Shown here one piece after another: positions 51,971 to 60,226 of a stretch of DNA of 64,000 nucleotides. The notes under the pieces are model-generated. The model made no database searches and was not told the DNA's origin. It worked only from the letters and a program-made list of their open reading frames with translations. Position 1 is the first letter of the stretch; each line of letters starts with the position of its first letter. The stretch lies in NCBI RefSeq assembly GCF_014199595.1, contig NZ_JACHNX010000002.1, forward strand, positions 62,001-126,000, given 5' to 3'. The position numbers were made by a program, and so were the translations under genes. This DNA is from Sphingomonas yabuuchiae (lineage in GTDB: Bacteria; Pseudomonadota; Alphaproteobacteria; Sphingomonadales; Sphingomonadaceae).

Positions 51971-53341
51971 ATGACAGCTTCCCCCACGATCCTGTGGTTT
52001 CGCCAGGATCTTCGCCTTCACGATCAACCGGCTCTCCTCGCGGCGGCGGAAGCGGGGCCGGTCATTCCGGTCTATATCCTCGATGATGAGACGCCGGGCG
52101 ACTGGCGGATGGGCGCGGCGCAACGCTGGTGGCTGCATCACAGCCTGACCTCGCTTGCGAAGGACTTGAAGGAACTGGACAGCCGCCTGATCCTGCGGCG
52201 AGGCAAGGCCGTCGAAACCCTGCGCGCCTTGATGGAGGAGACAGGCGCGACCGAAATCCATGCCATCCGTCATTACGAACCCTGGTGGCGCAAGGCGGAG
52301 GAGGCGCTGGACGATTGTCTGAGGATCCATGACGGTAATCATCTGGCACGGCCGGAACTCGTGACGACGGGCAGCGGCAAGCCGTTCCGGATCTACTCGG
52401 CCTTCTGGAAGGGATTGCAGGGCCATTTGCCGCCCGAACATCCATGCGACCGCCCCGAGAGGCTGGAGGGGCCTGGGCATTGGCCGACTAGCGATACGCT
52501 GGCCGACTGGTCGCTGCTCCCCACCAAGCCCGACTGGTCGACCGGTTTCGACGAGGACTGGATACCGGGCGAGGCGACGGCGCGCGAGCGGATGGCGGAT
52601 TTCGGCGAGAAGGCGGTCGCCTATGACACCGCGCGCAACATGCCCTCCGAGGAGGGCAGTTCACGCCTGTCGCCGCACCTGCATTTCGGGGAGGTCTCGG
52701 TGCGCGCCGTGTGGCACTCGCTCGCCCGGCGCGGGGATACCGAGACGTTTCGCAAGGAACTGGCCTGGCGGGACTTTACAGATGGCGTGGTCATGGCGTT
52801 GCCCGACTATGCCGACCACAACGGCCGCGACGCGTTCGACACGATGCCATGGCGGAGCGGTGCGGAGGCGGACAAGGATCTGAAGGCGTGGCAGACCGGC
52901 CGCACCGGCTATCCGATCGTGGACGCGGGCATGCGCCAGCTCTGGACGACAGGCTGGATGCACAACCGGGTGCGGATGATCACCGCCTCCTTCCTCATCA
53001 AGCATCTGCTGATCGACTGGCGCGAGGGCGAGCGCTGGTTCTGGGACTGCCTGGTCGATGCCGATTACGGGAACAATGCCGTCAACTGGCAGTGGGTCGC
53101 GGGGACAGGGATCGATTCGAACATGTTCGGCCGGATCATGGCGCCGCTCAGCCAGTCGGAAAAGTTCGATGCGGGCGACTATATCCGGCAATGGGTGCCG
53201 GAGTTGAAGCATGTGTCGAATGCCGCGATCCACGATCCGGAAGAGGCCGGGTGTCGGCCGAAGGATTATCCGGCCAAGATCATCGGGCACCGCGAAGGGC
53301 GGGAGCGGGCCCTGGCGGCGGCCAAGAAGATGCGGGGGTAG
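51971..53341 (+). CDS. phr: Deoxyribodipyrimidine photolyase (class I CPD photolyase)
   Basis: A 456-residue cryptochrome/photolyase protein that repairs UV-made pyrimidine dimers with light. The N-terminal antenna-binding domain begins ILWFRQDLRLHDQPALL. The FAD-binding helical domain shows SSRLSPHLHFGEVS, GYPIVDAGMRQLWTTGWMHNR and the strongly conserved DYGNNAVNWQWVAGTG. The ATG at 51971 matches the family start. The Trp electron-transfer chain is consistent with W residues in DCLVDADYG... and WFWD. A DUF2256 gene, which often accompanies photolyases, lies on the other strand just downstream. Confidence 0.95.
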   Translation: MTASPTILWFRQDLRLHDQPALLAAAEAGPVIPVYILDDETPGDWRMGAAQRWWLHHSLTSLAKDLKELDSRLILRRGKAVETLRALMEETGATEIHAIRHYEPWWRKAEEALDDCLRIHDGNHLARPELVTTGSGKPFRIYSAFWKGLQGHLPPEHPCDRPERLEGPGHWPTSDTLADWSLLPTKPDWSTGFDEDWIPGEATARERMADFGEKAVAYDTARNMPSEEGSSRLSPHLHFGEVSVRAVWHSLARRGDTETFRKELAWRDFTDGVVMALPDYADHNGRDAFDTMPWRSGAEADKDLKAWQTGRTGYPIVDAGMRQLWTTGWMHNRVRMITASFLIKHLLIDWREGERWFWDCLVDADYGNNAVNWQWVAGTGIDSNMFGRIMAPLSQSEKFDAGDYIRQWVPELKHVSNAAIHDPEEAGCRPKDYPAKIIGHREGRERALAAAKKMRG

Positions 53342-53354
53342 GTCGGGGCGTGCG

Positions 53355-53458
53355 CTTCGACTTCGCTCAGCGTGAACGGGGTTCAGTACAAGCTCCGTTC
53401 AGCCTGAGCGAAGTCGAAGGCCAAGGGAAGGCATCTTGACTTCGCTCGATGCGAACGG
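53355..53458. repeat. Palindromic dispersed repeat, family B, copy 2 with an extra half
   Basis: Arm 53355-53379 (CTTCGACTTCGCTCAGCG...) faces arm 53395-53419 (...CCTGAGCGAAGTCGAAG), imperfect by two bases, and a third degenerate half copy (CTTGACTTCGCTCGATG) follows at 53435-53458. Same family as 19947-20031, and again between convergent genes (photolyase and the DUF2256 gene). Confidence 0.82.
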
Positions 53459-53466
53459 CGGGGTGG

Positions 53467-53607
53467 TTACCGCTTCTTCCGGCACGCATCCGAACAATAC
53501 ACCACCTGATCCCAATCCCGGGCCCATTTCTTGCGCCAGGTGAAGGGCCGCCCACATCCCGGGCAGGTCTTGCTCGGCAGGTTCTGCTTGGCGACGCCGT
53601 TGGGCAT
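53467..53607 (-). CDS. DUF2256 domain-containing zinc-ribbon protein
   Basis: A 46-residue protein matching DUF2256 over its whole length: [20 protein letters not shown] and [12 protein letters not shown]. The pairs CPGC and CSDAC form a likely treble-clef or ribbon zinc site. Its ATG shares one base with the aroB stop (TGATG), so it may be translated from the aro transcript. DUF2256 genes are commonly beside cryptochrome/photolyase genes, as here (phr ends 125 bases away, convergent), which suggests a role linked to DNA repair or flavin/light proteins. The function is unknown. Confidence 0.88.
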   Translation of the reverse strand: MPNGVAKQNLPSKTCPGCGRPFTWRKKWARDWDQVVYCSDACRKKR

Positions 53608-54707
53608 CAGCGCGGCTCGGAATCGAGGAAGGCGGCCACGTCCGTCAGATCGACCGTCTTGTCCAGATAGGTCTGCCCGATCCCGCGCGCGAGCAGGAAG
53701 GGCAGGGTGCCCGCCGCCATCTTCTTGTCGTGCTTCATATGCTCGACCAACGTCGCAGAGGGGGCATCGATCCCGGCGGCCGCCAAGCCGTCGGGCAGGC
53801 CGATCGCGCGGAGATGCGCCGCCACCCGCTCGGCATCCTGCCGCTCGCAAAGGCCTTTGCGCACCGAATAGCGGAAGGCGAGGGCACAGCCCGCCGCGAC
53901 GCCTTCACCATGGAGCAACCGGTCGGAGAAGCCCGCCTCCGCCTCCAGCGCATGGCCGAAAGTATGGCCGAGGTTCAGGAGCGCGCGGATGCCGTTCGTC
54001 TCATGCTCGTCCGCCGCCACGATCCGCGCCTTCGCCGCGACCGAATGCGCGATGGCGTATACCCGCGCATCGGCATCCCCCGCCAGCAATGCAGGCGCAT
54101 TAGCCTCGCACCATTCGAAAAAGGCGAAGTCGTCGATCAGGCCATATTTGACGACCTCGGCATAACCCGCCCGCACTTGGCGCGCAGGCAGCGTGTCGAG
54201 CACGTCCGGGTCGATCAGCACCATCGCGGGCTGGTGGAAGGCACCGATCAGGTTCTTGCCCGCCGAGGTGTTGATCGCGGTCTTGCCGCCGACCGACGAG
54301 TCGACCTGCGACAGCAAGGTCGTCGGGATCTGTACGAAGCGGCAGCCGCGCTTGACGATCGAACAGGCGAAACCGACCAGATCGCCGGTCACCCCGCCGC
54401 CCAGCGCGATGACATGATCCGCCCGCTCGATGCCGAGTTCGAGCAGCCGGTCGCAGACATGCTCCAGCATCGCCCAGCTCTTGGTCTTCTCGCCGGGTGG
54501 CAGGATGATCGCCTCGCTCGCGACGCCCGCTGCCTCCAGCGATGCCTGGAGCACCGCCAGATGCGGCCGGACATTCTCATCGGTCACGATCGCCATACGA
54601 CGCCCGCGCGACAGGGGCGCAAGATACTCGGCGGCGCGGGGCAGCAGCCCGGCTTCGATATGGATGGGATAGCTGCGGTCGCCGAGCGACACGGTGACGG
54701 TCTTCAT
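53607..54707 (-). CDS. aroB: 3-dehydroquinate synthase
   Basis: A 366-residue NAD- and zinc-dependent enzyme of the shikimate pathway that turns DAHP into 3-dehydroquinate. Motifs: the NAD-binding [34 protein letters not shown], the metal ligands in [14 protein letters not shown] (His) and HGEGVAAG (His). Length is standard. It overlaps aroK by four bases, in the usual aroK-aroB order, and the DUF2256 gene at its 3' end. Confidence 0.96.
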   Translation of the reverse strand: MKTVTVSLGDRSYPIHIEAGLLPRAAEYLAPLSRGRRMAIVTDENVRPHLAVLQASLEAAGVASEAIILPPGEKTKSWAMLEHVCDRLLELGIERADHVIALGGGVTGDLVGFACSIVKRGCRFVQIPTTLLSQVDSSVGGKTAINTSAGKNLIGAFHQPAMVLIDPDVLDTLPARQVRAGYAEVVKYGLIDDFAFFEWCEANAPALLAGDADARVYAIAHSVAAKARIVAADEHETNGIRALLNLGHTFGHALEAEAGFSDRLLHGEGVAAGCALAFRYSVRKGLCERQDAERVAAHLRAIGLPDGLAAAGIDAPSATLVEHMKHDKKMAAGTLPFLLARGIGQTYLDKTVDLTDVAAFLDSEPR

Positions 54708-55246
54708 CGTCCGATGGCTTTCAGGATGGCGTTGACGGTGGCCTCGTGCGGCCCCCGCTTGCTGGAGACATGGATGGGCGCGAGCGCGTAGATCGGGTTG
54801 CGGACGGCCGACAGCTCGCGCAGCACCTTCAGCGGGTCCTTGCCGCGCAGAAGCGGCCGGGTGTCGCGGCGCTTGACGCGCTCGGCCAGGACCTCGGGGC
54901 TCGCGTTCAGCCAGATGGCGGTCGCCTGTTCCAGGATCAGCGCGCGCGTCTCGTCATTGATGAACGCGCCGCCGCCGGTCGCGATCACCTTGGGGCGACC
55001 ATCGACCAGCCTAGCGATCACGCGGCGCTCGCCGTCGCGGAAATAGGGTTCGCCGTAATGTTCGAAGATTTCGGGGATGCTCATGCCGGCGGCTTGTTCG
55101 ATCGCGGTGTCGGCATCGACGAAGGGCACGCGCAACCGATTCGCCAGACGGCGGCCCACGGTCGACTTGCCCACGCCCATCAGACCGACGAGCACGATGG
55201 GCGATCCGTTCCAGCTTGCATCTACAGGGTTGTGGCTTTGCAACAT
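54704..55246 (-). CDS. aroK: Shikimate kinase
   Basis: A 180-residue P-loop kinase that phosphorylates shikimate at the 3-OH. Walker A is IVLVGLMGVGKSTVGRRLA (about 17-35). Shikimate-binding residues lie in FVDADTAIE and IFEHYGEPYFRDGERRV, the GGG motif in VIATGGGAF, and the LID Arg in RDTRPLLRG. It begins a coupled aroK-aroB operon. The divergent gene on the other strand starts 81 bases away. Confidence 0.96.
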   Translation of the reverse strand: MLQSHNPVDASWNGSPIVLVGLMGVGKSTVGRRLANRLRVPFVDADTAIEQAAGMSIPEIFEHYGEPYFRDGERRVIARLVDGRPKVIATGGGAFINDETRALILEQATAIWLNASPEVLAERVKRRDTRPLLRGKDPLKVLRELSAVRNPIYALAPIHVSSKRGPHEATVNAILKAIGR

Positions 55247-55327
55247 TGCGCTCTGCGCTATACAGCGGGCGCGCGCCCGGCAACACCGGCCGGGCTTTCA
55301 CGGGTCCATTATAAGGTTTTGCGTTTC

Positions 55328-55462
55328 ATGTCCCGTATGGTCGTTTCGCTCATCGTCCTTCTCGTCATCGTCGTCGGCGGGCTGTTCCTGCTCTCGGGCC
55401 GGGCGACCGAACGGCCGACCACCCAGGTCGAAAAGGCGGTCTCGCTTGGCAACCTGCAATAA
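55328..55462 (+). CDS. Small single-pass membrane protein, unrecognised
   Basis: A 44-residue protein: MSRMVVSLIVLLVIVVGGLF forms one membrane helix or uncleaved signal anchor, followed by a polar tail (SGRATERPTTQVEKAVSLGNLQ). The ATG at 55328 lies 81 bases from the divergent aroK start. It leads directly into the larger secreted protein, which overlaps or follows its stop, and then xerD and accA. The conserved-looking hydrophobic start and the tight packing support a real gene; the function is unknown. Confidence 0.7.
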   Translation: MSRMVVSLIVLLVIVVGGLFLLSGRATERPTTQVEKAVSLGNLQ

Positions 55463-57278
55463 GCGGGGGGGCGCTTTTCGCCACCTGCCCAGGGCCGTAG
55501 CCCTGCTGATGGTCGGGGCCGCAGCCATTGCCGCGGCGCAGGACCGTCCCGAATCGCTGCTGCCCCCCGGCTTCGGCCAGCCTGCCGCGCAGCCTAGTGC
55601 CCGGCCGACCCCCCGGTCGACGGCGCGCCCGGTCGCAGGTGCCGTGCCGGGTGCTACGCCCCTGGCCACGCCGACGCCTGCGCCGACCCCCGCCGACGCC
55701 GTGGGAGCGCTGCTGGATACGCTGGCGACCCCGGTCCCGACGCCCACGCCCTCGCCGACGCCCACCATGGATGCGGCGACGCTGGCCGAATATGAACTGC
55801 CTGCTTCGGCCCGGCGGTCGCTGGCGGTGGTCGGTCCTGCGGGGCCGCGCGAAGGAGCGCTGGACCAGACGATCTTTGCCGGTGCCGATGGTCGCGTCGC
55901 CGAGACGCTGATGCGGCGCTTGTCCGCGCCCCTGCCGTCGCGCTGGACCTCGATCCTGCTGCGTCGCGCCCTGGCCGCGCACGTCGAGACGCCGCGCGGA
56001 GTGAACGGCGCAGACTTCGCCGCCGAACGAGCCTGGCTGCTGCTGCGCATGGGCGAAGCGCAGGTAGCGCGGGCGGTCGTGCAGTCGGTCGATCCGGTCA
56101 ATTACACGCCCAAACTCTATCAGGTCGCGATGAACGCGCTTCTGGCCTCCAGTGACCCGGCGGGGCTGTGCCCGCTGGCCGATCGCGGCAGCGCGGTGAC
56201 CGGACTGGGCGGCTATCGGCTCGCGCAAGGCTGGTGCGGGGCGCTGACGGGGGATGGCGCGCGCGCCACCGCGACCGTTCGCCAGATGCGCCGTCAGCGG
56301 GTCGCCGACGACTTCGACCTGAAGCTTGCCGAAAAGCTGATGGGCGCGGGGTCCGCGCGCAAGGCGGTCAGTGTCGATTGGAGTGGGGCCGACCGCCTTA
56401 CGGTCTGGCGGTTCGGCCTGGCCACGGCGACGGGCGTGACGGTGCCGCCGGATTATCTTTCCTATGTCGGGCCGCAGGTGCGCGGCTGGCTGGCGACCTC
56501 GCCATCTGTGCCCGCGACCGAGCGGGCCGGGGTGGCCGACCAGGCGGCGACACTGGGCGTTCTTTCCAACGCTGCGCTGGTCGATTTCTATTCCGGTTTG
56601 GCCGATGACGATCAGGCCAGCCGGACCCAGTCGGCGACCGGCAACGACCTGCGCAACGCCTATGCCGCCGGGGACGAGGGGCAGCGATTGTCGGCCATGC
56701 TCGCGCTCTGGGGCGACGATACGCCTACGCCCTATGGCCGACTGATCCTGACGGCCCGCGCCGCCGCGCGGCTGCCGGTGACGAGCGACGGGCGCGAGGC
56801 CGACCGGCTGGTCGCGTCAATGCTGTCCGCCGGGCTCGACCGCAGCGCGGCGCGCTGGCGCGATGCGGCGAAGCAGAACAGCGATGCCTGGGCGATGATC
56901 GTGTTGAGCGATCCCGACCGGCAAGGCCAGCTGGCTTATGATCAGGTCTCGAACTACAGCGCCGATGCCTTGAAACAACGCATGTTCTTTGCCGGACTGG
57001 CGGGGCTCGGGCGGCTGTCGCGGACCGATATCGAAAAGGGCGCCGAGGCGCTCGACGTACGTGTCGGCCAGCGCAATGCCTGGACCGAGGCGCTGGATCA
57101 GGCGGTGGCGGACGGGCAGACCGGCATGGTCGTCCTGCTCTGCGCGGTCGGGATGCAGACCGGCGATTGGCGCGGCGTGCCGCCCCAGGCACTCTATCGC
57201 ATCGTCGAGGCACTGCGCGCGGTCGGGTTGGATAGCGAGGCGCGGATGATCGCGGCGGAGGCGATCGCCCGGACATGA
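55446..57278 (+). CDS. Exported helical-repeat protein of unknown function
   Basis: The 3' end is firm (its TGA overlaps the xerD ATG), but the start is not. No ATG comes before 55509, and starting there would cut the signal peptide short (MVGAAAIAAAQ). A TTG at 55446, nine bases after AAAAGG, gives a complete signal peptide (HLPRAVALLMVGAAAIAAAQ), so I chose it; the product is then 610 residues. Next comes a Pro/Thr/Ala linker (about 45-115, with PTPAPTPADA and PTPTPSPTPT). A long Ala/Leu-rich helical region (about 120-610) has Arg and Gln spacing suggestive of superhelical repeats. It is probably periplasmic. No family was recognised. Confidence 0.72.
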   Translation: MATCNKRGGAFRHLPRAVALLMVGAAAIAAAQDRPESLLPPGFGQPAAQPSARPTPRSTARPVAGAVPGATPLATPTPAPTPADAVGALLDTLATPVPTPTPSPTPTMDAATLAEYELPASARRSLAVVGPAGPREGALDQTIFAGADGRVAETLMRRLSAPLPSRWTSILLRRALAAHVETPRGVNGADFAAERAWLLLRMGEAQVARAVVQSVDPVNYTPKLYQVAMNALLASSDPAGLCPLADRGSAVTGLGGYRLAQGWCGALTGDGARATATVRQMRRQRVADDFDLKLAEKLMGAGSARKAVSVDWSGADRLTVWRFGLATATGVTVPPDYLSYVGPQVRGWLATSPSVPATERAGVADQAATLGVLSNAALVDFYSGLADDDQASRTQSATGNDLRNAYAAGDEGQRLSAMLALWGDDTPTPYGRLILTARAAARLPVTSDGREADRLVASMLSAGLDRSAARWRDAAKQNSDAWAMIVLSDPDRQGQLAYDQVSNYSADALKQRMFFAGLAGLGRLSRTDIEKGAEALDVRVGQRNAWTEALDQAVADGQTGMVVLLCAVGMQTGDWRGVPPQALYRIVEALRAVGLDSEARMIAAEAIART

Positions 57279-58174
57279 ACATGCACGATGCCGCGCTGGT
57301 CGACCGCTTTCTGGAGATGATGGCGGCGGAGGCTGGCGCGGCGGGCAATACGCTGGCGGCCTATCGCTCAGACCTGCGCCTTGCCGCCGAGGCGATGGAC
57401 GGATTGCGCGAGGCCGATGAGGGCGCGCTCCAAAGGCTGGCCGAAGGCTGGGCGTCGCTGGCCAATTCCACCGTCGCGCGCAAGGCGGCGGCGCTGCGGC
57501 GCTTCTATGCTTTCCTGCATGAAGAAGGGCTGCGCGGCGACGATCCCTCGTCGGTGCTGCCGCGCCCGGGCCAGCGGCGGGCATTGCCCAAGATACTCAG
57601 CCATGCCGATATCGACCGCCTGTTCGCCGCCATCACAGAGCGTACGGGGGCCGCGCATCCCAGCGCAAACGATCTGCGCCTCGCGGCCCTGGTCGAGCTG
57701 CTCTATGGTTCGGGCCTTCGTGCGAGCGAACTGGTCGCCCTGCCGCGCAATGCGGTGCACCCGGACCGCCCCTTCCTGATCCTGAAGGGCAAGGGCGGCG
57801 TCGAGCGGATGGTGCCGATCTCGGACCGGGCGCGGGCGGCGGTGGCGGCGTGGCGGGTGCATGTCCCGGCCGACAAGCTCTGGCTCTTTCCCGGCGGTAA
57901 AAAGCATTTGACCCGCATCCGCCTCTATCAGTTGATCAAGGCGCTGGCGGCGGAAGCGGGGGTTCCACCCGACCGGGTCAGCCCGCATGTCCTGCGCCAT
58001 GCCTTCGCCACGCACCTGCTCGGCGGCGGGGCGGATCTGCGCGCGGTGCAGGCGATGCTCGGCCATGCCGACATCGCCACGACCGAAATCTACACCCATG
58101 TCGAGGCGAGCCGACTGGTCGAACTCGTCAATGCGAAACACCCGCTCGTTGATTTTCGGGACAAGCGCCCTTAG
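57275..58174 (+). CDS. xerD: Tyrosine recombinase XerD
   Basis: A 299-residue site-specific recombinase that acts with XerC at dif to resolve chromosome dimers. The SAM-like core-binding domain covers about 10-90. The catalytic domain has Arg in YGSGLRASEL, Lys in KGKGGVERMV, HVLRHAFATHLL (His-x-x-Arg), the His of LGHADIATTEIYTHV and the nucleophile Tyr in the same segment. Length and the lack of flanking mobile-element genes or att repeats indicate the housekeeping enzyme. accA follows 11 bases later. Confidence 0.93.
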   Translation: MNMHDAALVDRFLEMMAAEAGAAGNTLAAYRSDLRLAAEAMDGLREADEGALQRLAEGWASLANSTVARKAAALRRFYAFLHEEGLRGDDPSSVLPRPGQRRALPKILSHADIDRLFAAITERTGAAHPSANDLRLAALVELLYGSGLRASELVALPRNAVHPDRPFLILKGKGGVERMVPISDRARAAVAAWRVHVPADKLWLFPGGKKHLTRIRLYQLIKALAAEAGVPPDRVSPHVLRHAFATHLLGGGADLRAVQAMLGHADIATTEIYTHVEASRLVELVNAKHPLVDFRDKRP

Positions 58175-58185
58175 GCGATAGCGCC

Positions 58186-59136
58186 ATGTCAACGACCTTC
58201 CTCGATTTCGAGAAACCGATCGCCGAGCTTCAGAGCCGGATCGACGAGCTGCGCGATACGACTGCCGAAGGGACGGTCGATATCGGCGCGGAGATCGCCA
58301 AGCTCCAGGCCAAGTCCGACAAGCTGCTGCGCGATACCTTCACCAAGCTGACCCCGTGGCAGAAGACGCAGGTCGCGCGCCATCCGCAGCGCCCGCACTT
58401 CAAGCATTATGTCGCCGGGCTGTTCGAAGAGTTCGTGCCGCTGGCGGGCGACCGCGCATTCGGCGACGACCAGGCGATCATGGGCGGCTTCGCGCAGTTT
58501 CGTGGCCAGCGCGTGATGGTACTGGGCCATGAAAAGGGCGAGGATACCGCCAGCCGCCTCCGCCACAATTTCGGCATGGGCAAGCCGGAGGGCTATCGCA
58601 AGGCGATTCGCCTGGTCGAGTTGGCAGACCGGTTCGGTCTGCCCATCGTGACGCTGGTCGACACCTCGGGTGCGTTCCCCGGTATCCAGGCTGAAGAGCG
58701 CGGCCAGGCGGAAGCCATTGCGCGCTCGACCGAGGCCTGTCTGGCGGCGGGCGTACCGGTCGTCTCGGCCATCGTGGGCGAAGGCGGCTCGGGCGGCGCG
58801 GTGGCGCTGGCGGCTGGCAACCGGGTGCTGATGTTCGAGCATGCGGTCTATTCGGTCATTAGCCCCGAGGGTTGCGCCTCGATCCTGTGGCGCACCGCCG
58901 ATAAGGCATCGGATGCGGCCGAGGCGATGCGCGTCACCGCGCAGGACCTGAAGCATTTCGGCGTGATCGACACGATCGTACCCGAGCCGGTGGGCGGCGC
59001 ACATCGCGATCATGCAGGCGCGATTGCCAATCTGGGCGATGCGGTCGAAAAGGCGCTGGGCGAGTTGGGCGGCCTGGGCCGGGACGAGCTGAAGCGCGGA
59101 CGGGCCGCCAAATTCCTGGCGATGGGGCGGCTGTAA
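58186..59136 (+). CDS. accA: Acetyl-CoA carboxylase carboxyltransferase subunit alpha
   Basis: A 316-residue subunit that, with AccD, moves carboxyl from carboxybiotin to acetyl-CoA to make malonyl-CoA, the first step of fatty acid synthesis. It starts TFLDFEKPIAELQSRIDELR. The crotonase-like core shows HPQRPHFKHYV, GDRAFGDDQAIMGG, GHEKGEDT, GMGKPEGYRKA, DTSGAFPGIQAEERGQAEAI and GEGGSGGAVAL. Length is typical. A hairpin 16 bases after the stop may end the transcript. Confidence 0.97.
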   Translation: MSTTFLDFEKPIAELQSRIDELRDTTAEGTVDIGAEIAKLQAKSDKLLRDTFTKLTPWQKTQVARHPQRPHFKHYVAGLFEEFVPLAGDRAFGDDQAIMGGFAQFRGQRVMVLGHEKGEDTASRLRHNFGMGKPEGYRKAIRLVELADRFGLPIVTLVDTSGAFPGIQAEERGQAEAIARSTEACLAAGVPVVSAIVGEGGSGGAVALAAGNRVLMFEHAVYSVISPEGCASILWRTADKASDAAEAMRVTAQDLKHFGVIDTIVPEPVGGAHRDHAGAIANLGDAVEKALGELGGLGRDELKRGRAAKFLAMGRL

Positions 59137-59152
59137 CGGCGCCAAAAGGAAA

Positions 59153-59181
59153 GGGGCGGGCCGAATGGATCGACCCGCCCC
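59153..59181 (+). terminator. Probable terminator after accA
   Basis: GGGGCGGG (59153-59160) pairs with CCCGCCCC (59174-59181) around a 13-base loop. Only TTC follows, so the U-tract is weak, but the position right after accA supports termination. Confidence 0.55.
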
Positions 59182-59238
59182 TTCAATATCCTGAAACCCG
59201 TCACAGGCGACGATCGGACGCCACCCGTCAGTCGGATT

Positions 59239-59412
59239 TTAGTTCGACGGGTTTGCCACCTTGGTCGAGATATTGTTGAAGGTGCCGCTCAGCGAGGTGC
59301 CGACGGTCTTCATCGCGCCGATAGCCGCAACCGCGATCAGGGCTGCGATCAGGCCATATTCGATGGCCGTCGCGCCCTTGTTGTTCTTCAGCATCTTGCG
59401 AAACGTCTTCAT
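59239..59412 (-). CDS. Flp family type IVb pilin (first copy)
   Basis: A 57-residue pilin: a short basic leader (MKTFRKMLKNNKG) is followed by ATAIEYGLIAALIAVAAIGAM, the Flp prepilin pattern in which the G/A junction is cut by the TadV/CpaA-type peptidase and the Glu at mature position +5 and following Tyr are required. A short polar tail (SGTFNNISTKVANPSN) ends the protein. It would be the main subunit of a Tad pilus. No cpa/tad assembly genes are in the window. A second pilin gene lies upstream on the same strand. Confidence 0.9.
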   Translation of the reverse strand: MKTFRKMLKNNKGATAIEYGLIAALIAVAAIGAMKTVGTSLSGTFNNISTKVANPSN

Positions 59413-59536
59413 TCCGGTCTCCGTTCAGTCCTGATTTGATCGATCACCCGGCTGAGCCGGAGCGCCGGTTCAGCTTCCGGCGCTTTACCGGGCCACTGGT
59501 TAAAAAGGTTTGAAGACGGCCGTTTCCGAAAAGAAA

Positions 59537-59740
59537 TTAATGGTTTGCGAGGTCCAGTTCGGTGGCGATACGAATGGCCAGATTTTCCAGGCTAATGCCG
59601 AATTGGGACAGGCCGACGATCATGACCAGCATCACGGCCGCCACGATCAATCCATATTCCACCGCCGACGCACCGCGCGTATCGGGCAGCAGGCGTTGCA
59701 GCATCTTTGTGATCGCACGCACTCCCATGACGCTCGCCAT
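59537..59740 (-). CDS. Flp family type IVb pilin (second copy)
   Basis: A 67-residue protein with leader MLQRLLPDTRG and the pilin core ASAVEYGLIVAAVMLVMIVG, again Glu-Tyr-Gly-Leu-Ile after the processing point. The C-terminus differs from the first copy (SLENLAIRIATELDLANH). The start is uncertain: ATG codons at 59740 and 59728 are both possible and neither has a good ribosome site, while a TTG at 59752 is unlikely. It is 124 bases upstream of the first pilin gene. Confidence 0.82.
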   Translation of the reverse strand: MASVMGVRAITKMLQRLLPDTRGASAVEYGLIVAAVMLVMIVGLSQFGISLENLAIRIATELDLANH

Positions 59741-59761
59741 GTAAGTGCCCAAGGTTAAGAA

Positions 59762-60226
59762 ATGATCGACAGTCCAACTTTGCCTGTTTTGTTTCCCGTT
59801 GTTGCGGCCGCGTTGGTCGATGAGGATGGCCGGGTGCTGTTGCAGCAGCGCCCGGCGGGCAAGGCGCTGGCGGGGCTATGGGAGTTTCCGGGCGGCAAGC
59901 TGGAGCCCGGCGAGACGCCCGAGGCAGCGCTGGTGCGCGAGTTGCAGGAGGAACTGGCGATCACGGTCGCAGCCGAAGCGTTGGAACCGGCGGGTTTTGC
60001 GACCGAGCCATTGCCCGGTCGCCATCTGCTCCTGCTGCTTTACGTCATCCGGGCCTGGTCGGGCACGCCGGTCGCGCTGGAGGCGGATGGGCTGACCTGG
60101 TGCCAGCCCGCCGATATGCATGCCTGGCCCATGCCGCCCGCCGATGGGCCGCTGGTCCGCCAGCTCGCCGCCTATCTAGCGGACAGCAGCAGTTCGGATG
60201 CCGCGCCCGATAGCGGAACGGTATAG
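59762..60226 (+). CDS. mutT: MutT-type Nudix hydrolase, probable 8-oxo-dGTP diphosphatase
   Basis: A 154-residue Nudix protein. The opening FPVVAAALVDEDGRVLLQQRPAGKALAGLWEFPGG and the complete box GGKLEPGETPEAALVRELQEELAI are typical of MutT/CTP pyrophosphohydrolases that clean oxidised nucleotides. The last 55 bases overlap the 3' end of the opposing DUF5695-like gene. The C-terminal tail after the Nudix domain is low in complexity (DSSSSDAAPDSGTV) and lies in that overlap. Confidence 0.88.
   Translation: MIDSPTLPVLFPVVAAALVDEDGRVLLQQRPAGKALAGLWEFPGGKLEPGETPEAALVRELQEELAITVAAEALEPAGFATEPLPGRHLLLLLYVIRAWSGTPVALEADGLTWCQPADMHAWPMPPADGPLVRQLAAYLADSSSSDAAPDSGTV

Noticed and set aside
57275..58174. 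Integrase marking a genomic island
   Set aside because: The tyrosine recombinase has the length and motifs of housekeeping XerD, sits in an operon with accA and has no tRNA, att repeats or phage genes nearby.
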